NCBI RefSeq assembly: GCF_019720895.1
Contig: NZ_JAHKSH010000004.1
Coordinates: 434,001-498,000 of the forward strand
Source of the DNA: Microbacterium salitolerans
Lineage (GTDB): Bacteria > Actinomycetota > Actinomycetes > Actinomycetales > Microbacteriaceae
Direction of reading: 5' to 3'
Length of the DNA stretch: 64,000 nt
Position numbers and translations under genes: made by a program. The notes beneath the pieces were generated by a model. The model was not told where the DNA came from and did no database searches. It worked only from the letters and a program-made list of their open reading frames with translations. Of the stretch, positions 37,714 to 46,645 are shown in pieces (position 1 is the first letter of the stretch; the number at the start of each line of letters is the position of its first letter).

Positions 37714-38339
37714 GCCAGATCGCCGCGGCGCCACATGCGCGCGGCCGCAGACAGGTCGTCGGCGAAGCTCGTGAGCCGCAGGGCGCGCGTCGTGAGGGTC
37801 GTGGCGCGCTCGGGCTCCGTCTGCTCATGGTCATCGGCGAGGTGCGCGGCACCCGAGGCCTGCACACGGCAGAACGCCGCCGTACGGTCGAGCGCGACGG
37901 CGAAGTCGCCCGTGAACGCGCCGCGGAGGATCGTGTCGACGAGCGCGACGAGCTCGCTCGGCGTGGCCGGGGTCGGCGCCCCCGCGACGACCGCGTCGCC
38001 CGTGTGCAACTCGTGGCTTCCCCGTTCATAGAGCAGCGCGGCGGAATGCGGATCCTGATGGATGCTCACCTGCACGAGGTAGAGGCGCCACAGCACTCCG
38101 GGCAGCGTCTTGGCCGGCGAGCGCGACCACAGCTGCGCGATGTCGTCGATGCCATGCTCGGACGTGAATCCGATGAGGCGATCGACGACATCCGGATCCG
38201 CTTCCTCACGCACTCGAGCCAGCAGCGTCGCCGCGGTCGAATGGGCGGCGCGCGACACCTCGGCCGGGTCCTCGGATTCGAAGAGCCGGTCGAACGTATC
38301 GGAGGGCCGGAACACGGGCTTCGGGAAGTCGTTCGTCAT
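37710..38339 (-). CDS. Conserved protein of unknown function
   Basis: A 209-residue soluble, mostly alpha-helical protein (opening MTNDFPKPVFRPSDTFDR). I recognise it as of a type conserved in actinobacteria but know no function. Helices rich in Ala, Leu and charged residues fill the middle (DVVDRLIGFTSEHGIDDIAQLW). It has no signal peptide or membrane segment. It is coupled by overlap to the membrane hydrolase gene. The start at 38339 is chosen because the preceding frame lacks a ribosome site. Confidence 0.75.
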   Translation of the reverse strand: MTNDFPKPVFRPSDTFDRLFESEDPAEVSRAAHSTAATLLARVREEADPDVVDRLIGFTSEHGIDDIAQLWSRSPAKTLPGVLWRLYLVQVSIHQDPHSAALLYERGSHELHTGDAVVAGAPTPATPSELVALVDTILRGAFTGDFAVALDRTAAFCRVQASGAAHLADDHEQTEPERATTLTTRALRLTSFADDLSAAARMWRRGDLA

Positions 38340-38376
38340 CGCGCACCAGGGTACGCCCGGCACCTGCCGTCGGCTC

Positions 38377-38772
38377 TCAGATCTCGCCGGGAGCGTCGTC
38401 TCCTGCATGCGTGGGGATCGCGGCGAGGACCGCGCGGCCGAGGCGCCCGGCGTCGTCGAACGTCAGCGTGATGTGCGCACCGAGCGGGTTGTGCAGCACC
38501 GACGCCTCCTCGAGGTAGACGCCCGAGTCCACGCGCCGCAGCACGTCGTCGCCCAGGATCGCGCCGACGACCATGGTGAGCTCGGTCAGCGGGCTCGGCT
38601 CTCGGGTCACCACCGCGCGGTCGATGAACCATCGATCGAGCGAGAGCAGGATGCCCTCCGCCGCCCGACGCTCGCCGATCACGTGCACGTCGCGCGCGGC
38701 GCGCAGCACCTCGTCGAACCACGAGCGCGCGGTGTCGACGTAGCCGGTCGAGAAGCTCCTCTGCTCCGTCAT
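38377..38772 (-). CDS. Small protein of unknown function
   Basis: A 131-residue acidic, soluble protein (MTEQRSFSTGYVDTARSWFDEVL...). It has no motif I recognise. Its 3' end lies 37 bases upstream of the next gene on the same strand, so it may belong to the same transcript. The ATG at 38772 is the only start consistent with the divergent kinase-like gene. Confidence 0.65.
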   Translation of the reverse strand: MTEQRSFSTGYVDTARSWFDEVLRAARDVHVIGERRAAEGILLSLDRWFIDRAVVTREPSPLTELTMVVGAILGDDVLRRVDSGVYLEEASVLHNPLGAHITLTFDDAGRLGRAVLAAIPTHAGDDAPGEI

Positions 38773-38827
38773 GCCGCTCACAGTAGCAATGCGACGGCCG
38801 TCGCGGGGCTCCTGGCACACTGGTCGC

Positions 38828-39538
38828 ATGGTCGCCGGCCCTCCTCCCCGCGGCACGCCCGTCCCGCCGTCGATGACGGCGCACGCGGGCGGCCCCGTCA
38901 CGCTCGTATGGGCGAACGAGGCGGGTGGCCTCACGGGGCGCACCCACGGCGCGGATCCGCTGTTCCTCAAGTGGAATCCGGCGGGGTCCGTCGAGTCCCT
39001 CGCCGCCGAGGCGGAGCGGATCCACTGGCTCGCGGGACGCCACCCGGCGCCGGAGCTCGTGGAGCACGTCGCGTCCGACGACGGCGAGCTCCTCGTGACG
39101 CGCGCCCTTCCGGGGCTGTCGGCGGTCGACACGATCTGGACGGCGGATCCCGACACCGCTCTCCGTGCGATCGCGGAGGGGCTGCGCGTGCTGCACGCTC
39201 TGCCGACGCGGGACTGCCCGTTCGACTGGGGCGTGGAGACCCGCCTGCCGCATGCGTCGTCGACCGTGCCCGCCGCCCCGGTGATCGATCGCCTCGTCGT
39301 CTGCCACGGCGACGCGTGCGCGCCGAACACGCTCCTCGGACACGACGGACGGTTCCTCGCGCACGTCGACCTCGGCCGCGTCGGCGTCGCCGACCGCTGG
39401 GCCGACCTCGCGGTCACGACGATGTCGCTCGCCTGGAACTACGACGCGTACGACGAGGCGGTGTTCTGGGACGCCTACGGCGTGGAGCCCGACGTGGAGC
39501 GGATCGCGTACTACCGCGCGCTCTGGGACGCGACCTGA
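38828..39538 (+). CDS. APH-type phosphotransferase family protein
   Basis: A 236-residue protein of the aminoglycoside phosphotransferase / kinase-like fold. It has the Brenner motif HGDACAPN (H160, D162, N167) and the Mg-binding aspartate D181 in HVDLGRVGVADRWADLA. Both arrangements resemble APH(3') enzymes. The nucleotide lysine is probably in LFLKWN. It is slightly shorter than classical APH(3'). It may phosphorylate a small molecule; a resistance role cannot be claimed from sequence. Confidence 0.82.
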   Translation: MVAGPPPRGTPVPPSMTAHAGGPVTLVWANEAGGLTGRTHGADPLFLKWNPAGSVESLAAEAERIHWLAGRHPAPELVEHVASDDGELLVTRALPGLSAVDTIWTADPDTALRAIAEGLRVLHALPTRDCPFDWGVETRLPHASSTVPAAPVIDRLVVCHGDACAPNTLLGHDGRFLAHVDLGRVGVADRWADLAVTTMSLAWNYDAYDEAVFWDAYGVEPDVERIAYYRALWDAT

Positions 39539-39554
39539 GCTCAGAGGGCCGCGT

Positions 39555-40328
39555 CTACGGCGCGAGGACGAGTTCTGTGCCCGCCGCGGTGAGCGCCGCC
39601 GCGATCGCGTCGGGCGGTCGGCGATCGGTGACGAGCATGTCGATATCTCGGTAGTCGCCGAGGCGCACAAGGTCGGTGCGCCCCATCTTCCCGTGCGACG
39701 CGATCAGCACCACGCGATCGGCCGCCGCCATGATCGCCAGCTTCGTGGACAGCTCGAGGTTGCGCTCGATGTACAGCCCGCGGGAGTCGACGCCCGCGAC
39801 GGCGATGAAGGCGGTCTCGGCGCGCAGACCCTCGAGGTTCGCGATCGCCATGTCGCCGACGAAGGCCTGACTGTCGTGGAGCAGCTCCCCGCCGAGCGCG
39901 ATCGTCCGGGCGTTCGGGAGATGCAGAGCGGCCTGCATCACCGGCGCCGAGTGTGTGATGAGCGTGCCGGAGAACGACTGCGGCAGCGCGCTGGCCACGG
40001 CGTACGCGGTGGTCCCCGCATCCACGAACACACGCTCGGAGGAGGAGATGAGCGTCACGCACGCCGCCGCGATCCGGCGCTTCGCCTCGGCGTCCTCCCC
40101 GGCGCGCGCGGCGAAGCCGACGCCGTGCATCGTGCCGTGCGGCAGCATGAGACCGCCGTGCACGGAGCGCGCGGCTCCTGTCTGGGCGAGTCGACGCGCA
40201 TCGCGTCGGATCGTCATGTCGGACACCTCGTACGTGGCCGCGAGCTCCGTCGTCGAGACGAACCCGCGCTCCTTGAGGTCCTGCACGATCGCACGCTGCC
40301 GAGACGACAGACCTTCGGGACCAGGCAC
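39555..40328 (-). CDS. DeoR-family regulator of the sulfoquinovose cluster
   Basis: A 257-residue protein with an N-terminal DeoR helix-turn-helix (about 21-58, STTELAATYEVSDMTIRRD followed by ARSVHGG) and a C-terminal sugar-phosphate sensor domain (FVDAGTTAYAVASAL, then GGELL and KLAIMAAADRVVLIASHGK). The E. coli sulfoquinovose operon is also controlled by a DeoR-family protein (YihW/CsqR). As the last gene of this cluster it probably represses it until a sulfosugar or its phosphate binds. The start is GTG 40328. Confidence 0.9.
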   Translation of the reverse strand: MPGPEGLSSRQRAIVQDLKERGFVSTTELAATYEVSDMTIRRDARRLAQTGAARSVHGGLMLPHGTMHGVGFAARAGEDAEAKRRIAAACVTLISSSERVFVDAGTTAYAVASALPQSFSGTLITHSAPVMQAALHLPNARTIALGGELLHDSQAFVGDMAIANLEGLRAETAFIAVAGVDSRGLYIERNLELSTKLAIMAAADRVVLIASHGKMGRTDLVRLGDYRDIDMLVTDRRPPDAIAAALTAAGTELVLAP

Positions 40329-40385
40329 CCTAACTTCTCACCTTCTGCCCGTGAGCGAGACGGAGACCGCCGCCGGGCATTTACG

Positions 40386-41129
40386 TCAGTTTACGGCCAG
40401 CACTCGCGCGACCCCCTGCGCGATGACGGCGATCGCGCCGGCGAAGGCGAGCACGATGACCATGATCCTGGCCGCCTTCGGCCCGACCACCTTCGCGAGC
40501 AGGGTACCGGCGGCGACCCCGAGTCCGACAGCGCCGCCGCACACGACCCACTGCTGCCAGGACAGGGAGGGAAGAGCCCATTTGGCGGCCAGGGACGCGG
40601 CTCCGAGCACGAAGAAGTACAGCTGCACGGTCGCCGCGAACGCGGGCTGCGGCCATCTGGTCGCGATCGCGTAGGCCGAGATGGCGGGCCCGCCGACGCC
40701 CGCGGTGACGTTCATGAACCCGGACGCCGCGCCGGCGGCGATCGCGCCACCCCGGCCCATCATCCGGACGCTGCCCCGCGCGAAGAGGCTCGCGCACAGC
40801 GCCACCACCGTCAGCACGCCGATGATGAGGGTGAGAAGTCCGGCCGGGACGAGGCTCGCCACGATCGCGCCCGGCACGGTGGCGATGACCGCCGGCACGA
40901 GCAGCAGCAGCGCGCGCCTGCCCTCGACGCGACGCCAGACGGAGACCAGCACCACGAGCGCCGTCAGCGCCCCGAAGACGTTGACGACCAGCACACCCTC
41001 GAACGGGCCGAGGAGCACGACGAGGAACGGGGACGCGACGAGCGCGAAGCCCATCCCCGAGATCCGCTGGGTCGCCGTTCCGAGGAAGACCGCGAGACCC
41101 AGCGCCGTCAGCGGCAGCCATTCACTCAT
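40386..41129 (-). CDS. TauE/SafE-family sulfonate/sulfite exporter
   Basis: A 247-residue membrane protein with about eight hydrophobic helices and the duplicated TauE/SafE layout (GFALVASPFLVVLLGPFEGV; GFMNVTAGVGGPAISAYA). Members of the family export sulfite or small organosulfonates. Beside a sulfoquinovose pathway the natural cargo is the end product sulfolactate, as proposed for other sulfoglycolytic bacteria. It is transcribed after the aldehyde dehydrogenase that would make that product. Confidence 0.87.
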   Translation of the reverse strand: MSEWLPLTALGLAVFLGTATQRISGMGFALVASPFLVVLLGPFEGVLVVNVFGALTALVVLVSVWRRVEGRRALLLLVPAVIATVPGAIVASLVPAGLLTLIIGVLTVVALCASLFARGSVRMMGRGGAIAAGAASGFMNVTAGVGGPAISAYAIATRWPQPAFAATVQLYFFVLGAASLAAKWALPSLSWQQWVVCGGAVGLGVAAGTLLAKVVGPKAARIMVIVLAFAGAIAVIAQGVARVLAVN

Positions 41130-41161
41130 TCGTCGTGTTCGGGTGCTTCCTGCTCGTCATG

Positions 41162-42586
41162 TCAGACTCGCCACGCCAGATACTTCGGTTCGGTGAACTC
41201 GTCGAGACCGAGAGCGGAGCCCTCGCGGCCGAGGCCCGACTGCTTGACGCCGCCCATCGGGGCGAATGCCACCGAAGGCAGCGGATCGTTGATGCCGACG
41301 ATACCGGCTTCGAGTCGGTCGGCGACCCGCCAGCATCGCGACGCATCGCGCGAGAAGACGTACGATGCCAGCCCCATCTCGGTGCTGTTGGCCTGAGAGA
41401 CGGCCTCGTCCTCCGTGTCGAACCGGAATACGCCGGCGACCGGACCGAAGACCTCCTCGCGCGCCAGGCGCGCGTCGTCCGGGACGTCCGTGAACAGCAT
41501 CGGGCGCACGAAGTGCCCCGTCTCCGGGACGTCGCGCGGGGTCGTCGCCTCCACCGCGCCGCGCGCGACCGCATCGGCGACGATGTCGTTCACCGCCTGC
41601 ACGCCCTTCGCGTCGATCATGGGCCCGAGATCCGGTGTCGGCTCCGCCAGCCCGTCGCCGATCGACATCGCGTCGAGCCGGCGTGCGAGCTTCGCGACGA
41701 ACTCATCATGGACGCCCGCCTGCACGAGGAAGCGGTTCGCGCCGACGCAGGATTGCCCTGTGTTGCGTGTCTTCGCCAGGACGGCCGCCTCGACGGCCTG
41801 ATCGATGTCGGCGTCGTCGAACACGACGAACCCCGCGTCGCCGCCGAGCTCGAGCAGCGGGCGCACGACGCGCTCGGACGCCTTCGCCATGATCGCGCGG
41901 CCGACCGACGTCGAGCCGGTGAAGGTGACCACGCGCACGGCGGGGTGCTCGAGCAGCGCGTCGGTGATCTCGCGCGACGGGCCGTGCACCAGGCCGAGCA
42001 CGCCCGCGGGCACGCCCGCATCGCTGAACGCGCGGATGAGCTCGGTGACCGCGAGCGGAGCGCGCTCCGACACCCGAACCACCACGGGACAGCCGGCCGC
42101 GAGGGCGGGCGCAAGCTTGCGCGCCTGCAGCGAACAGGGGAAGTTCCACGACGTCAGGCTCACGACGACGCCCGCGGCCCTGCGCGTGCTGAGGTGCCGG
42201 CGTGCGCCGTCCTCCTGGGAGAAGACGCTGCCCTGGGGCCGCCGCACCTCCTCGGCGAACCACCGGATGTACTCGGCTGAGAAGCCGAGCTCGCCGACCG
42301 CCTCCGGCAGGCGCTTGCCCGCCTCTGCCGCGAGGATCGGCGCGATCTCGTCGGTGCGCTCCCGCAGCAGCTCCGCGGCCCGCAGCAGGATGTCCGCGCG
42401 CTGCCGGCCCGGCAGGCTCGCCCACGCGTCGAAGGCGCGTGCCGCGGCGTCCGCGGCACGGCGAGCGTCGTCGGCGCTCCCCCAGCACACGGTGCCGACC
42501 GTCTCCCCCGTTCCCGGGGCGGTCACGCGGCGACGCGCGTCGAGCGCCGACCATTCGCCGTCGATGAGAGTGGTTTCCGTGTGCAT
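41162..42586 (-). CDS. Aldehyde dehydrogenase, candidate sulfolactaldehyde dehydrogenase
   Basis: A 474-residue NAD(P)-dependent aldehyde dehydrogenase with N148 (TSWNFP), E246 (LLELGGD) and catalytic C280 (NTGQSCVGANR). Its similarity is to succinate-semialdehyde dehydrogenases, the group from which known sulfolactaldehyde dehydrogenases come. In the usual K-x-S-E cofactor-binding motif the lysine is replaced by R171 (VVVRVSE), so cofactor preference deserves a check. Within the cluster it would oxidise 3-sulfolactaldehyde to sulfolactate. The start ATG 42586 has GAAAGG upstream. Confidence 0.85.
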   Translation of the reverse strand: MHTETTLIDGEWSALDARRRVTAPGTGETVGTVCWGSADDARRAADAAARAFDAWASLPGRQRADILLRAAELLRERTDEIAPILAAEAGKRLPEAVGELGFSAEYIRWFAEEVRRPQGSVFSQEDGARRHLSTRRAAGVVVSLTSWNFPCSLQARKLAPALAAGCPVVVRVSERAPLAVTELIRAFSDAGVPAGVLGLVHGPSREITDALLEHPAVRVVTFTGSTSVGRAIMAKASERVVRPLLELGGDAGFVVFDDADIDQAVEAAVLAKTRNTGQSCVGANRFLVQAGVHDEFVAKLARRLDAMSIGDGLAEPTPDLGPMIDAKGVQAVNDIVADAVARGAVEATTPRDVPETGHFVRPMLFTDVPDDARLAREEVFGPVAGVFRFDTEDEAVSQANSTEMGLASYVFSRDASRCWRVADRLEAGIVGINDPLPSVAFAPMGGVKQSGLGREGSALGLDEFTEPKYLAWRV

Positions 42587-42615
42587 GGCAGTCGCCTTTC
42601 GTGTCATGTCCGTGG

Positions 42616-43431
42616 TCATCCCTTGACCGCACCGCTCGTCATACCGGCCACGAAGTAGCGCTGCAGGAACACGTACGCGATCACGACGGGGATGGAGGAC
42701 AGGAGGACTCCCGCGAACAGGAGCGGATAGTTGGTGAGGTACTCGCCTTGGAACCGCAGCAGCGCAAGCGGCAGCGTCGCCTTCGAGTCGGACGACACGA
42801 ACATCAGCGGGTACAGCAGCTCGTTCCAGTGCATGACGAACAGGAACGTCGCCGTCGCCGCGATCGAGGGAGCCGACAGGGGCATCGCGATCGATCGATA
42901 CGTGCGCCACGGGCCGGAGCCATCGATCTCTGCGGCCTCGTACAGCCCAGACGGCAGGGTCCTCATGAATCCGCCGAGGATGAACACGGCGACCGGCAGC
43001 GTCGACACGATGTTGATGAGGATCAGCCCGAGCTGGCTGTCGAGCAGTCCCAGCTGACCGAACTGGATGTACTGCGGGATCATGTTCGCCTGGGTCGGGA
43101 CCGACATGCCGAGCACGATGAACCCGAACAGCAGCCAGCCCTTCCATCCGGGGATCCGCGAGATGCCGTACGCGGCCAGCGACGCGATGAACAGCGTGAG
43201 CAGGACCGAGCTCACGGTGATCACCGTGCTGTTGACGAACGCCACCGCCAGATTGCCCCCGGTGAGCACCTCGGCGAAGTTGTCGACGTTCGGCGACGTG
43301 GGCACAGCGAAGGAGCTCTCGAAGATCTCCGAGGTGGTCTTGAAGCTGCCCGACAGCACGACGAAGAGCGGGACGGCGATCAGCACCGCGTAGACGACGA
43401 GGATGACGGCGCGGGAGACTCTGCCGGTCAT
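42616..43431 (-). CDS. Carbohydrate ABC transporter permease (MalG type)
   Basis: A 271-residue permease with six transmembrane helices and the EAA loop YEAAEIDGSGPWRTYRSIAMPL. Its start overlaps the preceding permease stop (ATGA). With the MalF-type permease and the lipoprotein it forms a sulfoquinovose or sulfoquinovosyl-glycerol importer. No ATPase gene is present in the cluster, so a shared MsiK-like ATPase encoded elsewhere probably powers it. Confidence 0.92.
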   Translation of the reverse strand: MTGRVSRAVILVVYAVLIAVPLFVVLSGSFKTTSEIFESSFAVPTSPNVDNFAEVLTGGNLAVAFVNSTVITVSSVLLTLFIASLAAYGISRIPGWKGWLLFGFIVLGMSVPTQANMIPQYIQFGQLGLLDSQLGLILINIVSTLPVAVFILGGFMRTLPSGLYEAAEIDGSGPWRTYRSIAMPLSAPSIAATATFLFVMHWNELLYPLMFVSSDSKATLPLALLRFQGEYLTNYPLLFAGVLLSSIPVVIAYVFLQRYFVAGMTSGAVKG

Positions 43432-44366
43432 GATTCCCCCTTCTGGATGAGCCGGAGCAGTCGCCGGATCGTGAAGGTGATGATGAGGATGAAGATGATG
43501 AACAGCACGGACTCGGTGGCCGCATAGCCGAACTCGGAGTTCGCGAAGCTGGAGTAGATGCGCGTCGACAGGATGTCGAGGGAGCTCGGCGGCGGATTGC
43601 CCGAGATGCTCAGGACGACGTCGAACGCCTTGAACGACTGGATCGTGGTGTAGCCGACGACGATCGCCATCGCCGGGCCGATGAGCGGCCAGGTGACCGA
43701 CCAGAATCGGCGCCACGGTCCCGCCCCGTCCACTTCTGCCGCCTCATACAGCTCGGCGGGGATCGCCTGCAGCCCCGCGACGAAGATCGTGATCATCATC
43801 CCGGCGTGGAACCAGATCTGCACGACGGCGAGCCAGAAGATGGCCTGCGTCTCGTCGCCGAGGAACGAGGACTTCCAGGCGCCGAGACCGACGGCATCGA
43901 GCGTGCTGTTGATGACGCCGAAGTTCGGGTCGTAGACGAACTTCCAGATGAAGCCGACCGACACCGACGACAGGATCGTCGGGAAGAAGTACAGCGCCCG
44001 CAGGAAGACGTTGGTCTTCGTGTTCTTCACCAGGAAGACCGACAGGATCAGGGAGAGCACGGTCTGCCCGACGAGAACGACGACCATGAACTTCAGGTTG
44101 TTCGCGAGCGCGTTGCCGAACAGCGAGTCGTTCGTGACGGCGCGGACGAAGTTGTCGAGTCCGACGTAGTCGAAGTCGGCGCTGTATCCGTCCCAGTTCG
44201 TGGTGGCGTACTGGAAGGTCTGCAGCATCGGCAGGATGAAGAAGGTCAGGTACAGCGCGAGCGCCGGGAGGGGGAACAGGTAGAGGGCGGGCGAGACCCG
44301 CCGTCGCGAACGCCGGAATCGGCGCTTCGTGCCGCCGCCGGTCACGATCAGTTCTGTGCTGGTCAT
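43428..44366 (-). CDS. Carbohydrate ABC transporter permease (MalF type)
   Basis: A 312-residue permease with a basic N-terminus and six membrane segments. The first (LYLFPLPALALYLTFFILP) and the EAA loop YEAAEVDGAGPWRRFWSVTWPL are typical of carbohydrate-uptake family 1. It is followed by the MalG-type partner and preceded, four bases away, by the solute-binding lipoprotein gene. Confidence 0.92.
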   Translation of the reverse strand: MTSTELIVTGGGTKRRFRRSRRRVSPALYLFPLPALALYLTFFILPMLQTFQYATTNWDGYSADFDYVGLDNFVRAVTNDSLFGNALANNLKFMVVVLVGQTVLSLILSVFLVKNTKTNVFLRALYFFPTILSSVSVGFIWKFVYDPNFGVINSTLDAVGLGAWKSSFLGDETQAIFWLAVVQIWFHAGMMITIFVAGLQAIPAELYEAAEVDGAGPWRRFWSVTWPLIGPAMAIVVGYTTIQSFKAFDVVLSISGNPPPSSLDILSTRIYSSFANSEFGYAATESVLFIIFILIITFTIRRLLRLIQKGES

Positions 44367-44370
44367 GTCA

Positions 44371-45675
44371 TCACCCCGCCGCCGCGATGCGCTGGTCGAC
44401 GATCACCTGTGCGTCTTCGGCCGCCTGCTCCGGCGGCGTGCCGGTCATGGCCGCGATCCCCGCCGCCTCCACGGAGTTGCGCATGTCGAGGTCGAGGAAC
44501 TGGAAGCGGGTCGCCAGGGAGAGGTCCTTGTCCAACCAGGGCGTCAGCCGCTGCAGGTCGGGGTTGGTGTACTCCACCCCGGCGACCGACGTGTGCTGGG
44601 CGGTGTTGTCGCCGTAGTAGGCGGCGATCTCGGGGTCGCTGAGGAACTCGAGCCATGCCAGCGCCGTCGCCTGGTTCTCGCTCGCGGCGTTGATGCCGAG
44701 GATGAAGGTGGCGTTGTACACGCCGACGTACTTCGCCTGCCCCGGAGCATTCGTCATGGCGGGAACCAAGTCGATCGGGAACTCGGCGCCGAGCGAGCGC
44801 GCCGAGGCGATGTGGTAGCTGCCCGTCGCCAGGATCGCCGCGTCGCCGGTGGCGAACATCTGCTGCGCCGGCTCTGCCGCGGTGCCCGCCGCGTTGTCCT
44901 GCGTGTACTGACCGAGTTCCTGGTATCGCCGCAGCATCTCGACGAACCAGTCGTCCGTGCACGCGTACTCACCGGACTGGAGCTTCGTGAACATGTCGTC
45001 GCTCGGAGCGATGTTCATCGACATCGAATTGATCAGCTGCCCGGCGTTGCCGGGGTCGGCTCCCGGGATCGCGAACGGGATGACCCCGCGGCTCTTCAGC
45101 TTGTCGAGCATGTCGAGGTACGAGTCCCAGTCCTGCGGAGCCTCGGCATACCCGACCGCACTGAGCAGATCCATGTTCGCGATCGGCACGTTGAACACGA
45201 TCTGGTACGGGAAGCCGTACTGTTCGCCGCCCTTCGCGCCCGCGCCGATCAGGCTCTCCTGGTAGCGCTCGACGAGACCCGACGAGCCGAGCTTCGCGAA
45301 CAGGCTCGCCGCGACGAACTGCTCGAACTGGTCACCTCGCCCCGCCGGGGCGACGTCGCCGATCGACCCGCTGCGCAGGCGTCGCAGCGCCTGCGCCGCA
45401 TAGTCGTTCGACGTCGAGATGTCCTGGTCGACCCGGACATCCGGATTCTGCTCGATGAACCGGGCGATCAGCTCCTCGAACACTTCGCGATCCTCGCCGC
45501 GCCAATGTGCGAAGGAGAGCTCGCCGCCGACGCCGCCCGACGCGTCGAGCGTGGTGTCGTGCTGGATCGTGGTGCCCGGTGCGGCGCACGAGGCCAGCAG
45601 CGCACCGAGGCCGACGGCGCCCGTGAGGCCGAACAGCTGGCGCCGGGTCGGGCGCCAATTCTGTAGCGATGACAT
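44371..45675 (-). CDS. Extracellular solute-binding lipoprotein of the sulfosugar importer
   Basis: A 434-residue family 1 solute-binding protein. The N-terminus has a twin-arginine motif (TRRQLFGL, R11-R12) and a lipobox LLASC with C30, suggesting Tat export and lipidation. The mature domain begins with LSFAHWRGEDREVFEEL, typical of carbohydrate binders. ATG 45675 follows AAAGGAG; a TTG three codons earlier is not needed. Its position inside the sulfoquinovose cluster suggests binding of sulfoquinovose or its glycerol glycoside. Confidence 0.9.
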   Translation of the reverse strand: MSSLQNWRPTRRQLFGLTGAVGLGALLASCAAPGTTIQHDTTLDASGGVGGELSFAHWRGEDREVFEELIARFIEQNPDVRVDQDISTSNDYAAQALRRLRSGSIGDVAPAGRGDQFEQFVAASLFAKLGSSGLVERYQESLIGAGAKGGEQYGFPYQIVFNVPIANMDLLSAVGYAEAPQDWDSYLDMLDKLKSRGVIPFAIPGADPGNAGQLINSMSMNIAPSDDMFTKLQSGEYACTDDWFVEMLRRYQELGQYTQDNAAGTAAEPAQQMFATGDAAILATGSYHIASARSLGAEFPIDLVPAMTNAPGQAKYVGVYNATFILGINAASENQATALAWLEFLSDPEIAAYYGDNTAQHTSVAGVEYTNPDLQRLTPWLDKDLSLATRFQFLDLDMRNSVEAAGIAAMTGTPPEQAAEDAQVIVDQRIAAAG

Positions 45676-45718
45676 TGTCCGCAACTCCTTTGTTGGGGGA
45701 ATGATCGGCGGGCGCCCG

Positions 45719-46603
45719 CTATCGGGCGAGCGCTCCGTCCGCGACGTCGACGAGTCGCCTCAGCCGATCGACGGCGTTCGTCGCCAGATCCGCCGGCACG
45801 TCGTCGGCGCCCAGCGACGGCGCCCACACGGCGCGCCCGGCGAGGAAGCCGGAGGCACCCTGCTCGCAGGCGATCCGCACGGCGTCCGGGAACACGTCCG
45901 GCGCGACGCCGGACGACAGAATCACCCAGGGGCCGTCGATCGCCTCGGTCAGGCGCGTGCACTCGGCTCGCAGCACCGCGACGTCGCCGCTGCCGCGCAT
46001 CGGCATCTCCGCCTTGTACAGGTCGGCTCCGAGCGAGCCGAGCTCCTCGGCCGCGCGATGCACGCCGTCGTTCCAGTCCCAGTCACCGCCGGAGATCGGG
46101 GCACGGGAGACCGGCTCGATGATGCTCGCGAGCCCGGCGTCGCGGCAGATGTGGATGAACTCGCGCGTCATCGCGATCCGCTCCTCCGGCGCCTCGTCCG
46201 GGCGCCAGAGCACCAGCAGCTTCAGCGCGACGGCACCGCGGCGCTTGAGGTCGTGTGCATCGATGAGCCGATCGATCGTCACGCGCCCGACGAGCTCGCC
46301 GTGCGCCGGCTCGAAATGGTCGGCGGATCCGATCAGCCCGCAGGACGGATCGACGACCCGCTGTTCGATGGCCTGATCGAGAGCGAACTGGCGGTCGATG
46401 AGGACGGCAGAGGCCAGCGGCGTCAGCACGCGCGCCGCGGTGAGCTTGAAGTCGAGGAGGTCATCATCGGTGACGCGACCTTCGGTGTGCTCGGCGAGCA
46501 TGTTGCGCAGCGCCTCGCGCTGGTCGACCGCGAGCATCGCGAACGCTCCGGACGGGCGTCGCAGGGGCGCGAGGGGGTCGGTCTCGATCTGGATGTCGGT
46601 CAT
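45719..46603 (-). CDS. Sulfofructose-1-phosphate aldolase (YihT-like)
   Basis: A 294-residue class I aldolase. Compared from memory with E. coli YihT (292 residues) it shares long segments: GAFAMLAVDQREALR, ALKLLVLWR, SIIEPVSRAP, WVILSSGV and GASGFLAGRAVWA. The Schiff-base lysine is K197 in ADLYKAEMP, matching the YihT lysine. It would split 6-deoxy-6-sulfofructose-1-phosphate into DHAP and 3-sulfolactaldehyde. Tagatose-1,6-bisphosphate aldolase (LacD) is the related alternative, but neighbours favour the sulfosugar. Confidence 0.92.
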   Translation of the reverse strand: MTDIQIETDPLAPLRRPSGAFAMLAVDQREALRNMLAEHTEGRVTDDDLLDFKLTAARVLTPLASAVLIDRQFALDQAIEQRVVDPSCGLIGSADHFEPAHGELVGRVTIDRLIDAHDLKRRGAVALKLLVLWRPDEAPEERIAMTREFIHICRDAGLASIIEPVSRAPISGGDWDWNDGVHRAAEELGSLGADLYKAEMPMRGSGDVAVLRAECTRLTEAIDGPWVILSSGVAPDVFPDAVRIACEQGASGFLAGRAVWAPSLGADDVPADLATNAVDRLRRLVDVADGALAR

Positions 46604-46645
46604 GTCGTCGTCCTTGTCGTCGAAGTCGATGAGCAGGGGGCGGGC

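Noticed and set aside
38828-39538. Antibiotic-resistance gene
   Set aside because: The kinase fold is clear, but resistance cannot be inferred: no linkage to mobile elements or resistance genes, and many such proteins act on other small molecules.
45719-46603. Tagatose-1,6-bisphosphate aldolase (LacD)
   Set aside because: Related fold, but the closest remembered sequence is YihT and the neighbouring YihS- and YihV-like genes point to the sulfosugar pathway.
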